From the NCBI GenBank assembly GCA_017547655.1, contig JAFYPF010000032.1:1-49753 (forward strand): a stretch of 49,753 bases of DNA, in the 5' to 3' direction. The position numbers and the translations under genes are program-made. The DNA is from Clostridia bacterium (GTDB taxonomy: Bacteria > Bacillota > Clostridia > Oscillospirales > CAG-272). This document shows, piece by piece, positions 23,218 through 32,749 of the stretch (positions are counted from its first letter, which is position 1; each line of letters opens with the position of its first letter). The notes beneath the pieces were generated by a model. The model saw only the letters and a list, made by a program, of their open reading frames with translations. It was not told where the DNA came from and searched no databases.

Positions 23218-25431
23218 TTATTCTTCTTTTGCAATTTCGTCGAGGCGGCGGCATACTTCGTCTGCGCGGAGTCTGTCTTCGGCGTATGATTTGCGTAGTA
23301 GTTCGCTCGGAATATAACTGTCATATTTTTCAAAAATAGGTGTTTCTGTCGTACCTACAAGCGAATAGGTATCAATGCCGTACATTTTCGCCTTTTCGTC
23401 TAACATTGTTATAAATCCCTTTGGCTCATTTACTTCCATTTTGAACATAATATAATAGCTTTCGGATTCGATGTTGCTAATCTTATATTTATCTCTGTTT
23501 TGTGAAATAAATCTGCGCAAGGTGCGCATAGAGCGAGTACCAAGCCAAGGGAAGAGGCACCAACTGTAACCGCCGAGGTGAACGAGTGAGTTTTTCAGCA
23601 TACCCGTATTACGTGCAACTGAACGTGCTGACTTAAGTCTTGCTACTGCATTTTGTTGCAAGTACGGGTAAATTGTATCTTCGCATAGTACTTGTTTCAT
23701 GCGTTCGAGTATTCGCGTATGAATCTCGCCGTAGTCGCCGGGCCATGATATTTCCATTTTGCCTTTTATGCATTTTACGTACACAAGGCGGCGGGGAATA
23801 TCAAGCTCTTCAACTTCCCAAACCTTACCTGCAAGCGCAAAGCGGTCGCCGACAGGTGGCGGTGTTGTTATTGTTCCAATCTCGTCCGATTCGCATCTTA
23901 CGGTAAAATCCTCGCTGTCCTTAAAAACGGCATAAAACTTAAAGCTGTTCGTCAGTTTTTCGCCGTCGAGTCCAACGATAAGCCCCTTTTCTTCTGTCTG
24001 CTGAATATATCCGTTTTGAATCATAGACATAAGCAAGATTTTGTAATCTTCTTTTGATATTTTTTGAAAAGGAGGGAGAGAAAGTACTCTTTCGGCAAGG
24101 ACTTTGGGGGATAATTCTCCTGCCGCATTAAGAATTGACAAAGTCTGTTGAAAGAGCAAACTAAAAGGCATTTTCTTAACTCTCGGCGGTTCAATAAAAC
24201 GTTCCTCGATATATAGTTGAATTATAGCTATACCCTTAATAAGTTCCCACGGAATAAGCTGTGGCAATGGGGCATTTGGAAGCGGATTTTCCTCTCGGAA
24301 CACCATCATCATTTCGGGGGGAGTGTTACGTCTTCCCGACCTGCCGAGTCTTTGCAAAAAGCTTGAAACGGAGTTGGGAGAGTTATTTTGAACGATGCGT
24401 TCGAGTTTGCCTATATCTATACCGAGTTCAAGGGTAACGGTAGCGCAAGTAACGGTATGAGTATCGTCGTTTTTTAGCTTCATTTCAGCCTCTTCGCGAA
24501 GAGAAGCGGAAAGATTGCCGTGGTGTATTGTAAAAATATCTTCTTCTTTTTTTGCATCGGCTATCTGTCGCAACGTCGCCGTAACGTATTCTGTTTCTTC
24601 ACGGGAATTGGAAAAAACAAGTGATTTTTTGTTTTTTACGCAGTTGTAAATATATTCATACCCCGAGTCAAACATAGCCTTTCCGTCGGTATTTTCGGTT
24701 GTGGGAACTGCTTGGTTTTCGTTTTGGTTTTGAATATAAAAATGCTCCAGTCCGAGTTTCCAACGTAGTTTTTCCGGAGGCAATTCGGGCATTTCGGTAT
24801 CTCTGCCGCTGCCTGTTCCGAGCCAGTTTGCCGCAACTTTAACGTCTCCGACGGTTGCGGAAAGACCTATTCTGCGTGGGCTGTTACATATAAGACTTTG
24901 AAGTCTTGAAAGCTGACAGATTATTTGATTGCCTCTGTCGGTGCCGGTCAAAGTGTGTATTTCGTCGATAACGATATATCTTAAATCGTGAAAGAGCCTT
25001 ACTATATCGTTTGAACGGTTCATAAGCATACTTTCAAGGGATTCGGGGGTTATTTGAAGAATGCCGCTTGGATTTTTTAGGGCTTTTGTTTTATGTGATG
25101 CCCATACGTCGCCGTGCCAATGGAATACCGATATTCCCGACAAATCAAGGAGCTCGTCCATACGGTTAAATTGGTCGTTGATAAGACTTTTGAGGGGTGA
25201 AATATAAAGTACGCCAAACGAAGTTGACGGATTTTCATATAACTCGGTTAAAATCGGAAAAAATACAGCCTCCGTCTTACCCGAAGCTGTTGAAGAAGTG
25301 AGCAACAAATTGTTGTCGGTATCAAAAATAACTCTCGCTGCTTCAAGTTGAACAGTTCGCAGTTCTTCCCAATTGTTTTTATATATAAAATCCTGTATAA
25401 AAGGGGCATACCTTTCAAAAACATTGTTCAT
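23218..25431 (-). CDS. Lhr-like DEAD/DEAH-box helicase
   Basis: Superfamily 2 helicase, 737 residues. RecA-like domain 1 has the Walker A motif TASGKTEAVFFP, LYISPLKSLINDQ, LQITPESLESML, the DEIH box VIDEIHTLTG and LSATVG. Domain 2 has SLVFSNSREETEYV and motif VI QRLGRSGRR. The C-terminal third has the Lhr-type winged-helix and beta-rich core. Lhr proteins translocate on DNA 3' to 5' and are linked to repair; here the neighbours give no further hint. ATG 25431 is placed 8 nt after GAGGTG; ATG 25437 is an alternative. No nuclease or methylase partner lies beside it, so it does not look like part of a defence module. Confidence 0.88.
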   Translation of the reverse strand: MNNVFERYAPFIQDFIYKNNWEELRTVQLEAARVIFDTDNNLLLTSSTASGKTEAVFFPILTELYENPSTSFGVLYISPLKSLINDQFNRMDELLDLSGISVFHWHGDVWASHKTKALKNPSGILQITPESLESMLMNRSNDIVRLFHDLRYIVIDEIHTLTGTDRGNQIICQLSRLQSLICNSPRRIGLSATVGDVKVAANWLGTGSGRDTEMPELPPEKLRWKLGLEHFYIQNQNENQAVPTTENTDGKAMFDSGYEYIYNCVKNKKSLVFSNSREETEYVTATLRQIADAKKEEDIFTIHHGNLSASLREEAEMKLKNDDTHTVTCATVTLELGIDIGKLERIVQNNSPNSVSSFLQRLGRSGRRNTPPEMMMVFREENPLPNAPLPQLIPWELIKGIAIIQLYIEERFIEPPRVKKMPFSLLFQQTLSILNAAGELSPKVLAERVLSLPPFQKISKEDYKILLMSMIQNGYIQQTEEKGLIVGLDGEKLTNSFKFYAVFKDSEDFTVRCESDEIGTITTPPPVGDRFALAGKVWEVEELDIPRRLVYVKCIKGKMEISWPGDYGEIHTRILERMKQVLCEDTIYPYLQQNAVARLKSARSVARNTGMLKNSLVHLGGYSWCLFPWLGTRSMRTLRRFISQNRDKYKISNIESESYYIMFKMEVNEPKGFITMLDEKAKMYGIDTYSLVGTTETPIFEKYDSYIPSELLRKSYAEDRLRADEVCRRLDEIAKEE

Positions 25432-25451
25432 AACCATTTCACCTCGAATAT

Positions 25452-25481
25452 AGTATAACACAAAAATACAATGCGTGGCAA
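25452..25481 (-). promoter_or_regulatory. Promoter of the helicase gene
   Basis: Minus-strand TTGCCA (25476-25481), 18-bp spacer, TATACT (25452-25457), about 20 nt before the start codon. Confidence 0.5.
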
Positions 25482-25551
25482 CTGTTTTTTTAAAAGACGT
25501 AAAATGCTTTGGAGATTGTTTTTGCTTGCTTGATATTTTTGCTAAAAGTTA

Positions 25552-25580
25552 TTGAAAAATAATGTGATATATAGTATAAT
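25552..25580 (+). promoter_or_regulatory. Promoter of the unknown gene-hisS-aspS operon
   Basis: TTGAAA (25552-25557), 17-bp spacer, TATAAT (25575-25580). The next good promoter-like site on this strand is at 30026, so it probably serves three genes. Confidence 0.75.
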
Positions 25581-25633
25581 ATAGGGTACGAATGCGATTT
25601 ATTGGAAATGATATGACAAAGAAGGGCGAAATG

Positions 25634-26743
25634 ATGAGAAGATACATTGACTGGAAGAAACAGACGCATTTTGTTTTCCCGATTGACGGAGATGTTTTGA
25701 ACGAATATGACGGAGAAATACGTAACGGAAAATTATACGTTAAAGCGAGAGTAGAGTCTGACACTCCCGTTAAAATAAACGGTGTTGATGCAGAGATGAA
25801 GAATGGTTTTTATATCGCCGAAGTATGTATTGACGGCGAAAGGACTACTCTCGTTGCCGAGGGAGCAAATGCAAAGGACGAAATTACTGTATTCACCCTC
25901 AAAAAGCATATAGGTTACTACCGTCTTTCTAGTGATGACAATATTATTTTCCTTTATGACATAAATAAGAATAAGGACAAGTACAGCTCTATTTTTGACA
26001 ATCCTTATCTTGCGGTATATAAAAAGGCGCACGAATTTTACGGCGCATGCGTTCATATCAATATTTATTATGAAATGCCCGCAGAACATAAGTATTTTAC
26101 GGAAACCAGAGAGTATTTTAACTTGTCAATGATGACAGATAAGTTTAAGTCTGAATGGCAGGAAAATTCCGACTGGCTCAAGCTTAACTTTCATGCTAAA
26201 GCAGACCAGCCCGACAAACCCTACGTTGATACCGACTACGATACAATATATAATGACTGCAAACAGGTGATGGAAGAGATTGTTCGTTTTGCGGGTAAGG
26301 AAACGCTTTCTAATGAAACAACGGTGCATTGGGGTGCTGTTACCTACGAGGGCACAAAGGCTGTCAGAGACTTGGGATTGAAGAGCCTTGCGGGTTATTT
26401 TGTTCTTGAGGGTGGAGACCCTATAGTGTCTTATTTCTACCCGAAAGACCTTACGGATTATTTGTCGCAGAGAGATTTTTGGTACGATACGGAGCTTGAT
26501 ATACTCTACTGTAAGATAGACAGGGTGCTCAATCTTCATACGGCTGAACAGTGCGTTGACCTTCTTAACCTTATGAACACACAAAAGACACGCAGTGGAT
26601 TTATTGAGCTTATGATGCACGAGGAATACTTTTATCCCGATTGCACACTTTATGAGGAAGATTTTGAATCAAGAGTACTCGAGCCGTGCCGTTGGTGTTA
26701 TGAGCACGGATATAAGGGCATATTCCTTGACGAAGTAAGATAA
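25634..26743 (+). CDS. Conserved-looking protein of unknown function upstream of hisS
   Basis: Protein of about 369 residues. I do not recognise a named family with confidence. The first 90 residues are beta-rich (VFPIDGDVLNEYDGEIRNGK, NGFYIAEVCIDGERTTLVAE) and resemble an immunoglobulin-like or carbohydrate-binding lead domain. Residues about 95-369 look like an alpha/beta barrel-type domain with SDWLKLNFHAKADQPDKPYV, TTVHWGAVTYEG and a C-terminal WCYEHGYKGIFLDE, which faintly recall polysaccharide-deacetylase-like proteins. No signal peptide, so it is probably cytoplasmic. ATG 25634 has AGGG 7 nt upstream; in-frame ATGs also occur at 25592, 25613 and 25631. It precedes hisS by 37 nt without a terminator. 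Confidence 0.6.
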   Translation: MRRYIDWKKQTHFVFPIDGDVLNEYDGEIRNGKLYVKARVESDTPVKINGVDAEMKNGFYIAEVCIDGERTTLVAEGANAKDEITVFTLKKHIGYYRLSSDDNIIFLYDINKNKDKYSSIFDNPYLAVYKKAHEFYGACVHINIYYEMPAEHKYFTETREYFNLSMMTDKFKSEWQENSDWLKLNFHAKADQPDKPYVDTDYDTIYNDCKQVMEEIVRFAGKETLSNETTVHWGAVTYEGTKAVRDLGLKSLAGYFVLEGGDPIVSYFYPKDLTDYLSQRDFWYDTELDILYCKIDRVLNLHTAEQCVDLLNLMNTQKTRSGFIELMMHEEYFYPDCTLYEEDFESRVLEPCRWCYEHGYKGIFLDEVR

Positions 26744-26780
26744 TTAAAGACATAATACAAATTGATGGAGATACAAAGAT

Positions 26781-28043
26781 ATGATACAGAAACCGAGAGG
26801 TACTATGGATATACTGCCGAAAGACGTTGCTACGTGGCAGTTTATTGAATCAAAAGCGAGAAGTGTTGCGGCAAAGTTTGGTTTTTCCGAAATTCGTTTC
26901 CCCAGTTTTGAATCAACGGAATTATTTCACAGAGGTGTGGGCGATTCTACAGACGTTGTTCAAAAGGAGATGTATACCTTTACAGACAGAGAGGGCAGAA
27001 GCTTAACTCTTCGTCCTGAGGGTACGGCATCTGTTGCAAGAACTCTTATTGAAAACGGTATGTGTTCCGATACTATGCCCTTAAAGCTTTACTATCTTAT
27101 AAACTGTTTCAGATATGAAAAGCCGCAAGCAGGCAGAAGCCGTGAGTTTTTTCAGTTTGGCGTTGAGCTTTTCGGTGCGGCAGATGCGGCGGCAGATGCT
27201 GAAATAATCGCGGTTGCTCATTCTCTTATAAAAGAGCTTGGCATAAAGAACACAAAGTTGCACATTAACTCAATAGGCTGTCCCGAATGCAGACCTGCAT
27301 ACAGACAGGCATTGAAGGATTATTTTGCGGCAAATACAGCAGAACTTTGCGATACCTGCAAGGGCAGACTTGAAACGAATCCTTTGCGTATACTTGACTG
27401 TAAGAGTCCTGTATGTTCTGAAATAGCAAAGAATGCGCCCAAGACCGTTGACCACCTTTGCCCCGAATGTAAGCAGCACATGGACGAGCTCGAGGGTTAT
27501 TTGCAGGAAATGGGTATTGAGTATGAAATCGATCCGCATATCGTAAGAGGACTCGATTATTATACGAGAACGGTATATGAATTTATTGCAACCGATATAG
27601 GTGCGCAGAGCACTATCCTCGGCGGCGGAAGATACGACGGGCTTATTAAAGACCTTGGTGGGCCTGCGCTTTCGGGTATAGGTTTTGCCGCAGGGATAAC
27701 AAGACTTATACTTGCTATGGAAAAATCGGGTGTTAATATAGAAAGCGAAAACAGACCTGCCCTTTATATAGCAAGCATGGGTAAGGACGCTGCAAAATAT
27801 GCTATGGGTGTTGTTGCAAAGCTTCGTTGCGAAGGTATTTACGCCGAGACCGATTTGGTTGGCCGTTCACTTAAGGCGCAGATGAAATATGCCGACAAGA
27901 AGAGAGCAAAGTTTACGCTTATAATGGGAGATTCCGAGCTTGAAAATAATAAGGCTCAGTTAAAGAATATGGATAACAGTCAGCAGACAGAGATAGCACT
28001 TGATGATATAGGTGCGCTTAAAGCTATGCTTTCGGTTGAGTAA
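26781..28043 (+). CDS. hisS: Histidyl-tRNA synthetase
   Basis: Class II aminoacyl-tRNA synthetase, 420 residues, that charges tRNA-His. Motif 1 lies in FGFSEIRFPSFESTELFHRG, motif 2 in YLINCFRYEKPQAGRSREFF, the histidine-specific HisA segment is GLDYYTRTVYEF, and motif 3 is near SGIGFAAGITRL. The C-terminal anticodon-binding domain starts near residue 325 (PALYIASMG). A Cys-rich insertion (CPECRPAY, CDTCKGR, CPECKQH) is present in the middle, as in many Clostridia. It is 37 nt after the unknown gene and 21 nt before aspS; hisS-aspS adjacency is common in Bacillota. No T-box leader is seen. Confidence 0.97.
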   Translation: MIQKPRGTMDILPKDVATWQFIESKARSVAAKFGFSEIRFPSFESTELFHRGVGDSTDVVQKEMYTFTDREGRSLTLRPEGTASVARTLIENGMCSDTMPLKLYYLINCFRYEKPQAGRSREFFQFGVELFGAADAAADAEIIAVAHSLIKELGIKNTKLHINSIGCPECRPAYRQALKDYFAANTAELCDTCKGRLETNPLRILDCKSPVCSEIAKNAPKTVDHLCPECKQHMDELEGYLQEMGIEYEIDPHIVRGLDYYTRTVYEFIATDIGAQSTILGGGRYDGLIKDLGGPALSGIGFAAGITRLILAMEKSGVNIESENRPALYIASMGKDAAKYAMGVVAKLRCEGIYAETDLVGRSLKAQMKYADKKRAKFTLIMGDSELENNKAQLKNMDNSQQTEIALDDIGALKAMLSVE

Positions 28044-28064
28044 TCAAAAAAGGAGTAAATAATT

Positions 28065-29855
28065 ATGGCAGAATTACTTGCGAAATCAGATAAAAGAACA
28101 AAATACTGTGGAGAATTTACAAAGGCAGACATAGGCGCAACCGTATGCGTTGTGGGTTGGGCGCAGAAACAGAGAGACCTTGGTAAGCTTATATTTATCG
28201 ACCTTAGAGACAGAACAGGTATTGTTCAGCTTGCTTTTGACAGCGAGGCCGACAAGGAGGCTTTTGATAAGGCATTTACAGTTCGTGCCGAATACGTTCT
28301 TTGCGCAAAAGGCGTTGTAAGAGCAAGAGAAGAGGGCGCTGTTAATAAGGATAGAGCGACGGGTGAAATAGAAATAGCTGTTAATGAGCTTAAGATTCTT
28401 TCGGCTTCCCAGACTCCTCCTTTTGAAATTGTTGAGAACAGTAATGTTAAGACAGAGCTTAGACTTAAGCACCGTTACCTTGACCTTCGCCGTCCCGATA
28501 TGATGAATAATATTTTGATGAGAAGCAAGATTGCAAAGATTGTACGCGATTATTATGCAGAAAACGGTTTTGTTGAGATAGAAACGCCCAACCTTATTAA
28601 GCCTACTCCCGAAGGCGCAAGAGACTACCTTGTTCCCAGCCGTGTTCATCCCGGTAAGTTTTATGCGCTTCCTCAGTCTCCTCAACTTTATAAGCAGATT
28701 TTGATGTTGTCCGGCTTTGACAGATACGTTCAGCTTGCTCGTTGCTACAGAGATGAAGACCTCCGCGCTGACAGACAGCCCGAATTTACACAGATTGACC
28801 TTGAAATGTCTTTCGTAACAGAAGATGACGTTATGGCTATGAACGAAGGCTTCCTTAAGAGAGTGTTTAAGGAATTCCTTGGCAAAGATATAGAGACTCC
28901 CGTTCAGAGAATGACCTATGCTGAAGCTATGGAACGTTTTGGATCTGACAAACCTGACCTTCGTTTCGGGTTTGAACTCAAGAACCTTTCCAATGTAGTT
29001 AAGGATTGTGAGTTCAGAGTATTTAAGGGCGCTATTGAAATGGGCGGAAGCGTAAGAGGTATCAACGTTAAGGGTGGAGCCGCAAGGTTCAGCCGTAAGG
29101 AAATTGATGCTCTCGGTGAGTTTGTAAAGACCTATCGAGCAAAGGGCTTAGCTTGGTCAAAGAACGTTGACGGTGAAATATCTTCTTCTTATGCTAAATT
29201 CTTGACAGATGAAGAAAATAACGCTATTTATAATGCTCTCGAGTTTGAAAAGGGCGACCTTGTGTTTATTGTTGCAGATAAAGATAACGTTGTATTTGAT
29301 AGTCTTGGCGCACTTCGCTGCGAGGTTGCAAAGCGTATGGGACTCTGCGATCCTATGGACTTCAAGCTTCTTTGGGTAACGGAATTTCCGTTGTTTGAAT
29401 ACGACGAGGAAGAGGGACGATACTACGCAAAGCATCACCCCTTTACTTCACCAATGGATGAAGACCTTCCTCTTATGGATACTGATCCCTCAAAGGTTAG
29501 AGCAAAGGCTTACGATATGGTTATTAACGGTATGGAAGCTGGCGGCGGATCTATTCGTATCCATAACCCCGAAATTCAGTGGAAGATGTTTGACGTGCTC
29601 GGACTTACCAAAGAGGAAGCAGAAGAGAAGTTTGGCTTCTTGCTTGAAGCGTTTAAGTACGGTACACCTCCTCACGGCGGCTTGGCGTTCGGTTTTGACA
29701 GACTTTGCACTCTCCTTCTCGGTCTTGACGATATTAGAAACGTTATCGCATTCCCGAAGGTACAGAATGCTACCGAGCTTATGACCGAGTGTCCTAACTT
29801 CCCGGAAGCGAAAGCTCTCGAAGAACTAAAGATTAAGACTTATACAGAAGAATGA
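28065..29855 (+). CDS. aspS: Aspartyl-tRNA synthetase
   Basis: Class II synthetase, 596 residues, of the bacterial type. Domains in order are the N-terminal OB anticodon-binding domain (VVGWAQKQRDLGKLIFIDLR), the catalytic core with motif 2 (YVQLARCYRDEDLRADRQPE and FTQIDLEMSFV), the GAD insertion (about 290-410), and motif 3 (GTPPHGGLAFGFDRL). Bacterial AspRS either charges tRNA-Asp only or also tRNA-Asn; which applies depends on whether the genome has GatCAB and AsnRS, and cannot be told here. AAAAGGAG precedes ATG 28065. Confidence 0.97.
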   Translation: MAELLAKSDKRTKYCGEFTKADIGATVCVVGWAQKQRDLGKLIFIDLRDRTGIVQLAFDSEADKEAFDKAFTVRAEYVLCAKGVVRAREEGAVNKDRATGEIEIAVNELKILSASQTPPFEIVENSNVKTELRLKHRYLDLRRPDMMNNILMRSKIAKIVRDYYAENGFVEIETPNLIKPTPEGARDYLVPSRVHPGKFYALPQSPQLYKQILMLSGFDRYVQLARCYRDEDLRADRQPEFTQIDLEMSFVTEDDVMAMNEGFLKRVFKEFLGKDIETPVQRMTYAEAMERFGSDKPDLRFGFELKNLSNVVKDCEFRVFKGAIEMGGSVRGINVKGGAARFSRKEIDALGEFVKTYRAKGLAWSKNVDGEISSSYAKFLTDEENNAIYNALEFEKGDLVFIVADKDNVVFDSLGALRCEVAKRMGLCDPMDFKLLWVTEFPLFEYDEEEGRYYAKHHPFTSPMDEDLPLMDTDPSKVRAKAYDMVINGMEAGGGSIRIHNPEIQWKMFDVLGLTKEEAEEKFGFLLEAFKYGTPPHGGLAFGFDRLCTLLLGLDDIRNVIAFPKVQNATELMTECPNFPEAKALEELKIKTYTEE

Positions 29856-29863
29856 GATGATAA

Positions 29864-29914
29864 AAGGGGCTGTCTTATTAGCAAAAAATGAATTTGAGAC
29901 AGCTCCTTTATTAT
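29864..29914 (+). terminator. Terminator after aspS
   Basis: AGGGGCTGTCT ... AGACAGCTCCT imperfect stem with a loop of about 22 nt, followed by TTATT. It ends the hisS-aspS unit. Confidence 0.65.
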
Positions 29915-30025
29915 ATTGCATTTTTTATAAGAAAGCTAATTTCTATTTGCGCAATAAAAAAATAGAAAAAAGTAAATTAATTTAGATTATAGTAAACGAG
30001 TAGGGGGGAAAAGTTTGGTTTTGTA

Positions 30026-30054
30026 TTGATTTAACGAGGTTGTTGTGATATAAT
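30026..30054 (+). promoter_or_regulatory. Promoter of the glycan export operon
   Basis: TTGATT (30026-30031), 17-bp spacer, TATAAT (30049-30054), 39 nt before the GTG of the permease gene. No second strong promoter was noticed before 39846. Confidence 0.75.
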
Positions 30055-30093
30055 ATAAAATTGAAGAAATATAGGCAGAGGAAAGGTGATAGA

Positions 30094-30888
30094 GTGCAGG
30101 TTGTAAATAATATCAAATATGTATGTAAGAAGTATAGTTTTTTGCTGAAACAGCTTGTTTCGCGCGATTTTAAGGTTAAATATAAGAGAAGTGTATTGGG
30201 AGTTTTTTGGAGCCTTTTGTATCCTGTGTTGACAATGGCGGTAATGGCTTTGGTTTTCACAAATGTGTTTAAGTTTACGACGCCGGGAGTTAACTATCTT
30301 GCATATCTTATGTCGGGCCTTGTAATGTTCAACTATTTCAGCGAGGCATCAAACCTTGCGATGAGCAGTGTGGTGGCGAACTTTAGTTTGATTAACAAGG
30401 TTTATATGCCGAAATATATATTCCCTGTTTCAAAATGCGTATTTGTTGGGATTAACTTTTTGCTTTCGTTGATTCCTCTTTATGTGATTTTACTTGCTAC
30501 TGGGACGGGCGTGAATTTATATCATATTTTTCTGCCTTATGCTTACGTTTGCCTTTTCTTGTTTACGGTGGGATTTAGCTTAATATTATCATCGGTTGCG
30601 GTGTTTTTGAGAGATATGTTTTATATATACGGTGTCGTTATTTCGCTTTGGACGTATATGACACCCATTATGTACGACATTGCAATAATAGACAAGCCTG
30701 CGCTTTTGTTTATTTTTAAGCTTAACCCTTTATATTGGATAGTGTATTTTGTAAGACGTATTATGCTTTATAATACTATTCCCGAGATAAACGCTTGGAT
30801 ATACTGTGCTCTTGTTGCGATAGTGGCAATGGTAGCAGGTATAGTGGTGTTTAAAAAGACTCAGGATAAGTTTATATATTACGTGTAA
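30094..30888 (+). CDS. ABC-2 type polysaccharide/teichoic-acid export permease
   Basis: Membrane permease of 264 residues (TagG/Wzm family) that moves a lipid-linked glycan across the membrane. The N-terminal amphipathic gate-helix segment (LLKQLVSRDFKVKYKRSVLG) precedes six hydrophobic spans; FWSLLYPVLTMAVMALVF is the first and YYV the C terminus. The late MTPIMYDI and LNPLYWIVYFVRRIMLYN segments are typical of the family. Start is GTG 30094 with AAAGGTG 5 nt upstream; the longer frame from TTG 30061 would add 11 residues. It is the first gene of the cluster, 14 nt before the ATPase. Confidence 0.92.
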   Translation: MQVVNNIKYVCKKYSFLLKQLVSRDFKVKYKRSVLGVFWSLLYPVLTMAVMALVFTNVFKFTTPGVNYLAYLMSGLVMFNYFSEASNLAMSSVVANFSLINKVYMPKYIFPVSKCVFVGINFLLSLIPLYVILLATGTGVNLYHIFLPYAYVCLFLFTVGFSLILSSVAVFLRDMFYIYGVVISLWTYMTPIMYDIAIIDKPALLFIFKLNPLYWIVYFVRRIMLYNTIPEINAWIYCALVAIVAMVAGIVVFKKTQDKFIYYV

Positions 30889-30902
30889 GGAGGAAATGCG
30901 AT

Positions 30903-31646
30903 ATGGAACATAATTATATGGTTGAAGTTGATAATGTTTCTATGCGTTTCAACCTTGGAATAGAGAAAGGCTTTTCGCTTAAGCAATGGTTTGTTGATAT
31001 AGGAAGCGGAAAGAAGAAAGAAAAGAAGGATTTTTGGGCGCTGACCGACGTTAGTTTTAAGGTGAAAAAGGGCGAGGTTATTGGTTTTATAGGCTCTAAC
31101 GGCGCAGGCAAATCGACAATGCTTAAGGTTGTAGCCGGTGTTATGAATCCGACAAAGGGTGGCGTTAAGTCTTATGGAAACATTTGTCCTATGATCGAGC
31201 TTGGCGCAGGATTTGACTCGCAGCTTACAGCGAGAGAAAATATTTATCTTAACGGCGCAATAATGGGCTATTCAAAGGAGTTTATTGATTCGAAATTTCA
31301 AGAGATAGTTGATTTTTCGGAATTACACGATTTTCTTGACGTGCCGGTTCAGAACTTTTCATCGGGTATGGTGGCAAGACTTGCGTTCTCGGTAGCGACA
31401 GTTGTTGATCCGGAAATATTGATTGTAGATGAAATATTGTCTGTTGGAGATATAGCTTTTCAAAATAAGAGCGAACAAAAGATGCTCAGCATGATAAACG
31501 GAGGTACTACGGTGCTCTTTGTTTCACATTCAATTGAGCAGATAAAGAAGATGTGCGATACTGTTGTATGGCTTGACCACGGTCATGTGAAAATGATTGG
31601 CGGTAAAGAAGTATGCGATGAGTATATGCGGACTATGATGGGATAG
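30903..31646 (+). CDS. ABC transporter ATPase for polysaccharide/teichoic-acid export
   Basis: ATPase of 247 residues (TagH/Wzt family). It shows Walker A GSNGAGKSTM, the signature QNFSSGMVARLAFS, Walker B EILIVDEILSVGD and switch His in LFVSHSIEQI. The typical exporter motif IELGAGFD follows the Q-loop. It ends right after the nucleotide-binding domain, so it lacks the C-terminal carbohydrate-binding domain of Wzt proteins that recognise a modified glycan end; substrate choice is thus likely made by the permease. Pairs with the preceding gene. Confidence 0.93.
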   Translation: MEHNYMVEVDNVSMRFNLGIEKGFSLKQWFVDIGSGKKKEKKDFWALTDVSFKVKKGEVIGFIGSNGAGKSTMLKVVAGVMNPTKGGVKSYGNICPMIELGAGFDSQLTARENIYLNGAIMGYSKEFIDSKFQEIVDFSELHDFLDVPVQNFSSGMVARLAFSVATVVDPEILIVDEILSVGDIAFQNKSEQKMLSMINGGTTVLFVSHSIEQIKKMCDTVVWLDHGHVKMIGGKEVCDEYMRTMMG

Positions 31647-31650
31647 TAAA

Positions 31651-32745
31651 ATGAAAAAGAGCAGAATCGTTTTTTTTAGTCGCGATCTAAAAATTGGTGG
31701 TATGGAAAAGGCTTTAGTTTTATTATTGAACTCTCTGGCTGATTTAGATTGTTACAATATAACGTTGGTTCTTGAAAAAAAAGAAGGTCCCCTTTTGAGT
31801 AAAATAAATAATAATATAACTGTAAGAGAATATCGGTTAAGTAGTATTAAAAATGTGTTCTTTCGCAAGGTGTCAAATTATCTTCATCGTTTGTTTTGGA
31901 CTCTAAAGAATTACAATAGATATAGTTTTTCATGTAATTATGCTACATATTCTGTGATAGGCTCAAGATTAGCTCAAATTGCCTCGAAAAACAACTCGCT
32001 TTATATACATAGTGATTATTATAATGTGTTCGACAAAAATGAACAAAAAATGCTTTCATTTTTTTCTGAACTTAAAGCGCGGAAATTTAAACATTTAATT
32101 TTTGTATCAAATGAGAGCAAAGATAACTTTATAAATGTTTTGCCGAATTTTAAATCAAAATGTAAAGTCATTAATAATATTATAGATTACGAATTAGTTA
32201 AAAAATTAGCATATGAAGAGTGTTTATATGAATTTAATCCTGACTGTAAAAATTTTATTTTTATTGGCAGATTAGACAATGTATCTAAAAACTTAGACTT
32301 ACTTGTAGAAAGTTTTAATTTAGCATATCAAAAAGATAAAAATATTTGTTTGTATATAGTAGGAAACGGACCTTATAAGGCAGAAATAGAAAAATATATA
32401 AGGACAAACAAATTACAAGGATGCATAGAACTTTTTGATGAAACATTAAATCCGTATGTATATTTGAAAGAATGTGATTTTCTAATATTAACCTCTAATT
32501 ACGAAGGATTTCCGGTTGTTTATTTAGAGGCATTAGTTCTTAACAAAAAAATTATCACTACAGTATTAACAAGTGATGATATGCTTAGTGTTTCAGATTA
32601 TTCGATATATATTAACAAGAACGCTCAAAACATTGCTGAAACAATTTTGCAAGTTGATAAAAATGAAAAAGTTAATTGGAACATTGACTTTAAACAAATG
32701 AATGAAAATAAGGTTAACAAAATAATAAGTATAGTGGGAGGTTAA
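31651..32745 (+). CDS. Glycosyltransferase, GT4-like (GT-B fold)
   Basis: Protein of 364 residues. The N-terminal donor-loop segment RDLKIGGMEKALVLLLNSL and the C-terminal FIFIGRLDNVSKNLDLLVES and SNYEGFPVVYLEAL (E-x7-E motif) mark a retaining GT-B enzyme that adds a sugar from a nucleotide-sugar donor. Donor and acceptor cannot be told. It is the first gene of the AT-rich block: codon use shifts sharply to AAA, ATA and TTA compared with the ATPase gene 4 nt upstream. Confidence 0.88.
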   Translation: MKKSRIVFFSRDLKIGGMEKALVLLLNSLADLDCYNITLVLEKKEGPLLSKINNNITVREYRLSSIKNVFFRKVSNYLHRLFWTLKNYNRYSFSCNYATYSVIGSRLAQIASKNNSLYIHSDYYNVFDKNEQKMLSFFSELKARKFKHLIFVSNESKDNFINVLPNFKSKCKVINNIIDYELVKKLAYEECLYEFNPDCKNFIFIGRLDNVSKNLDLLVESFNLAYQKDKNICLYIVGNGPYKAEIEKYIRTNKLQGCIELFDETLNPYVYLKECDFLILTSNYEGFPVVYLEALVLNKKIITTVLTSDDMLSVSDYSIYINKNAQNIAETILQVDKNEKVNWNIDFKQMNENKVNKIISIVGG

Positions 32746-32749
32746 CTGT

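Noticed and set aside
23218-25431. Helicase as part of a defence system
   Set aside because: It fits the Lhr family, and no nuclease, methylase or other defence gene is next to it.
26744-26780. T-box leader before hisS
   Set aside because: Only 37 nt are available and no T-box sequence or specifier hairpin is visible.
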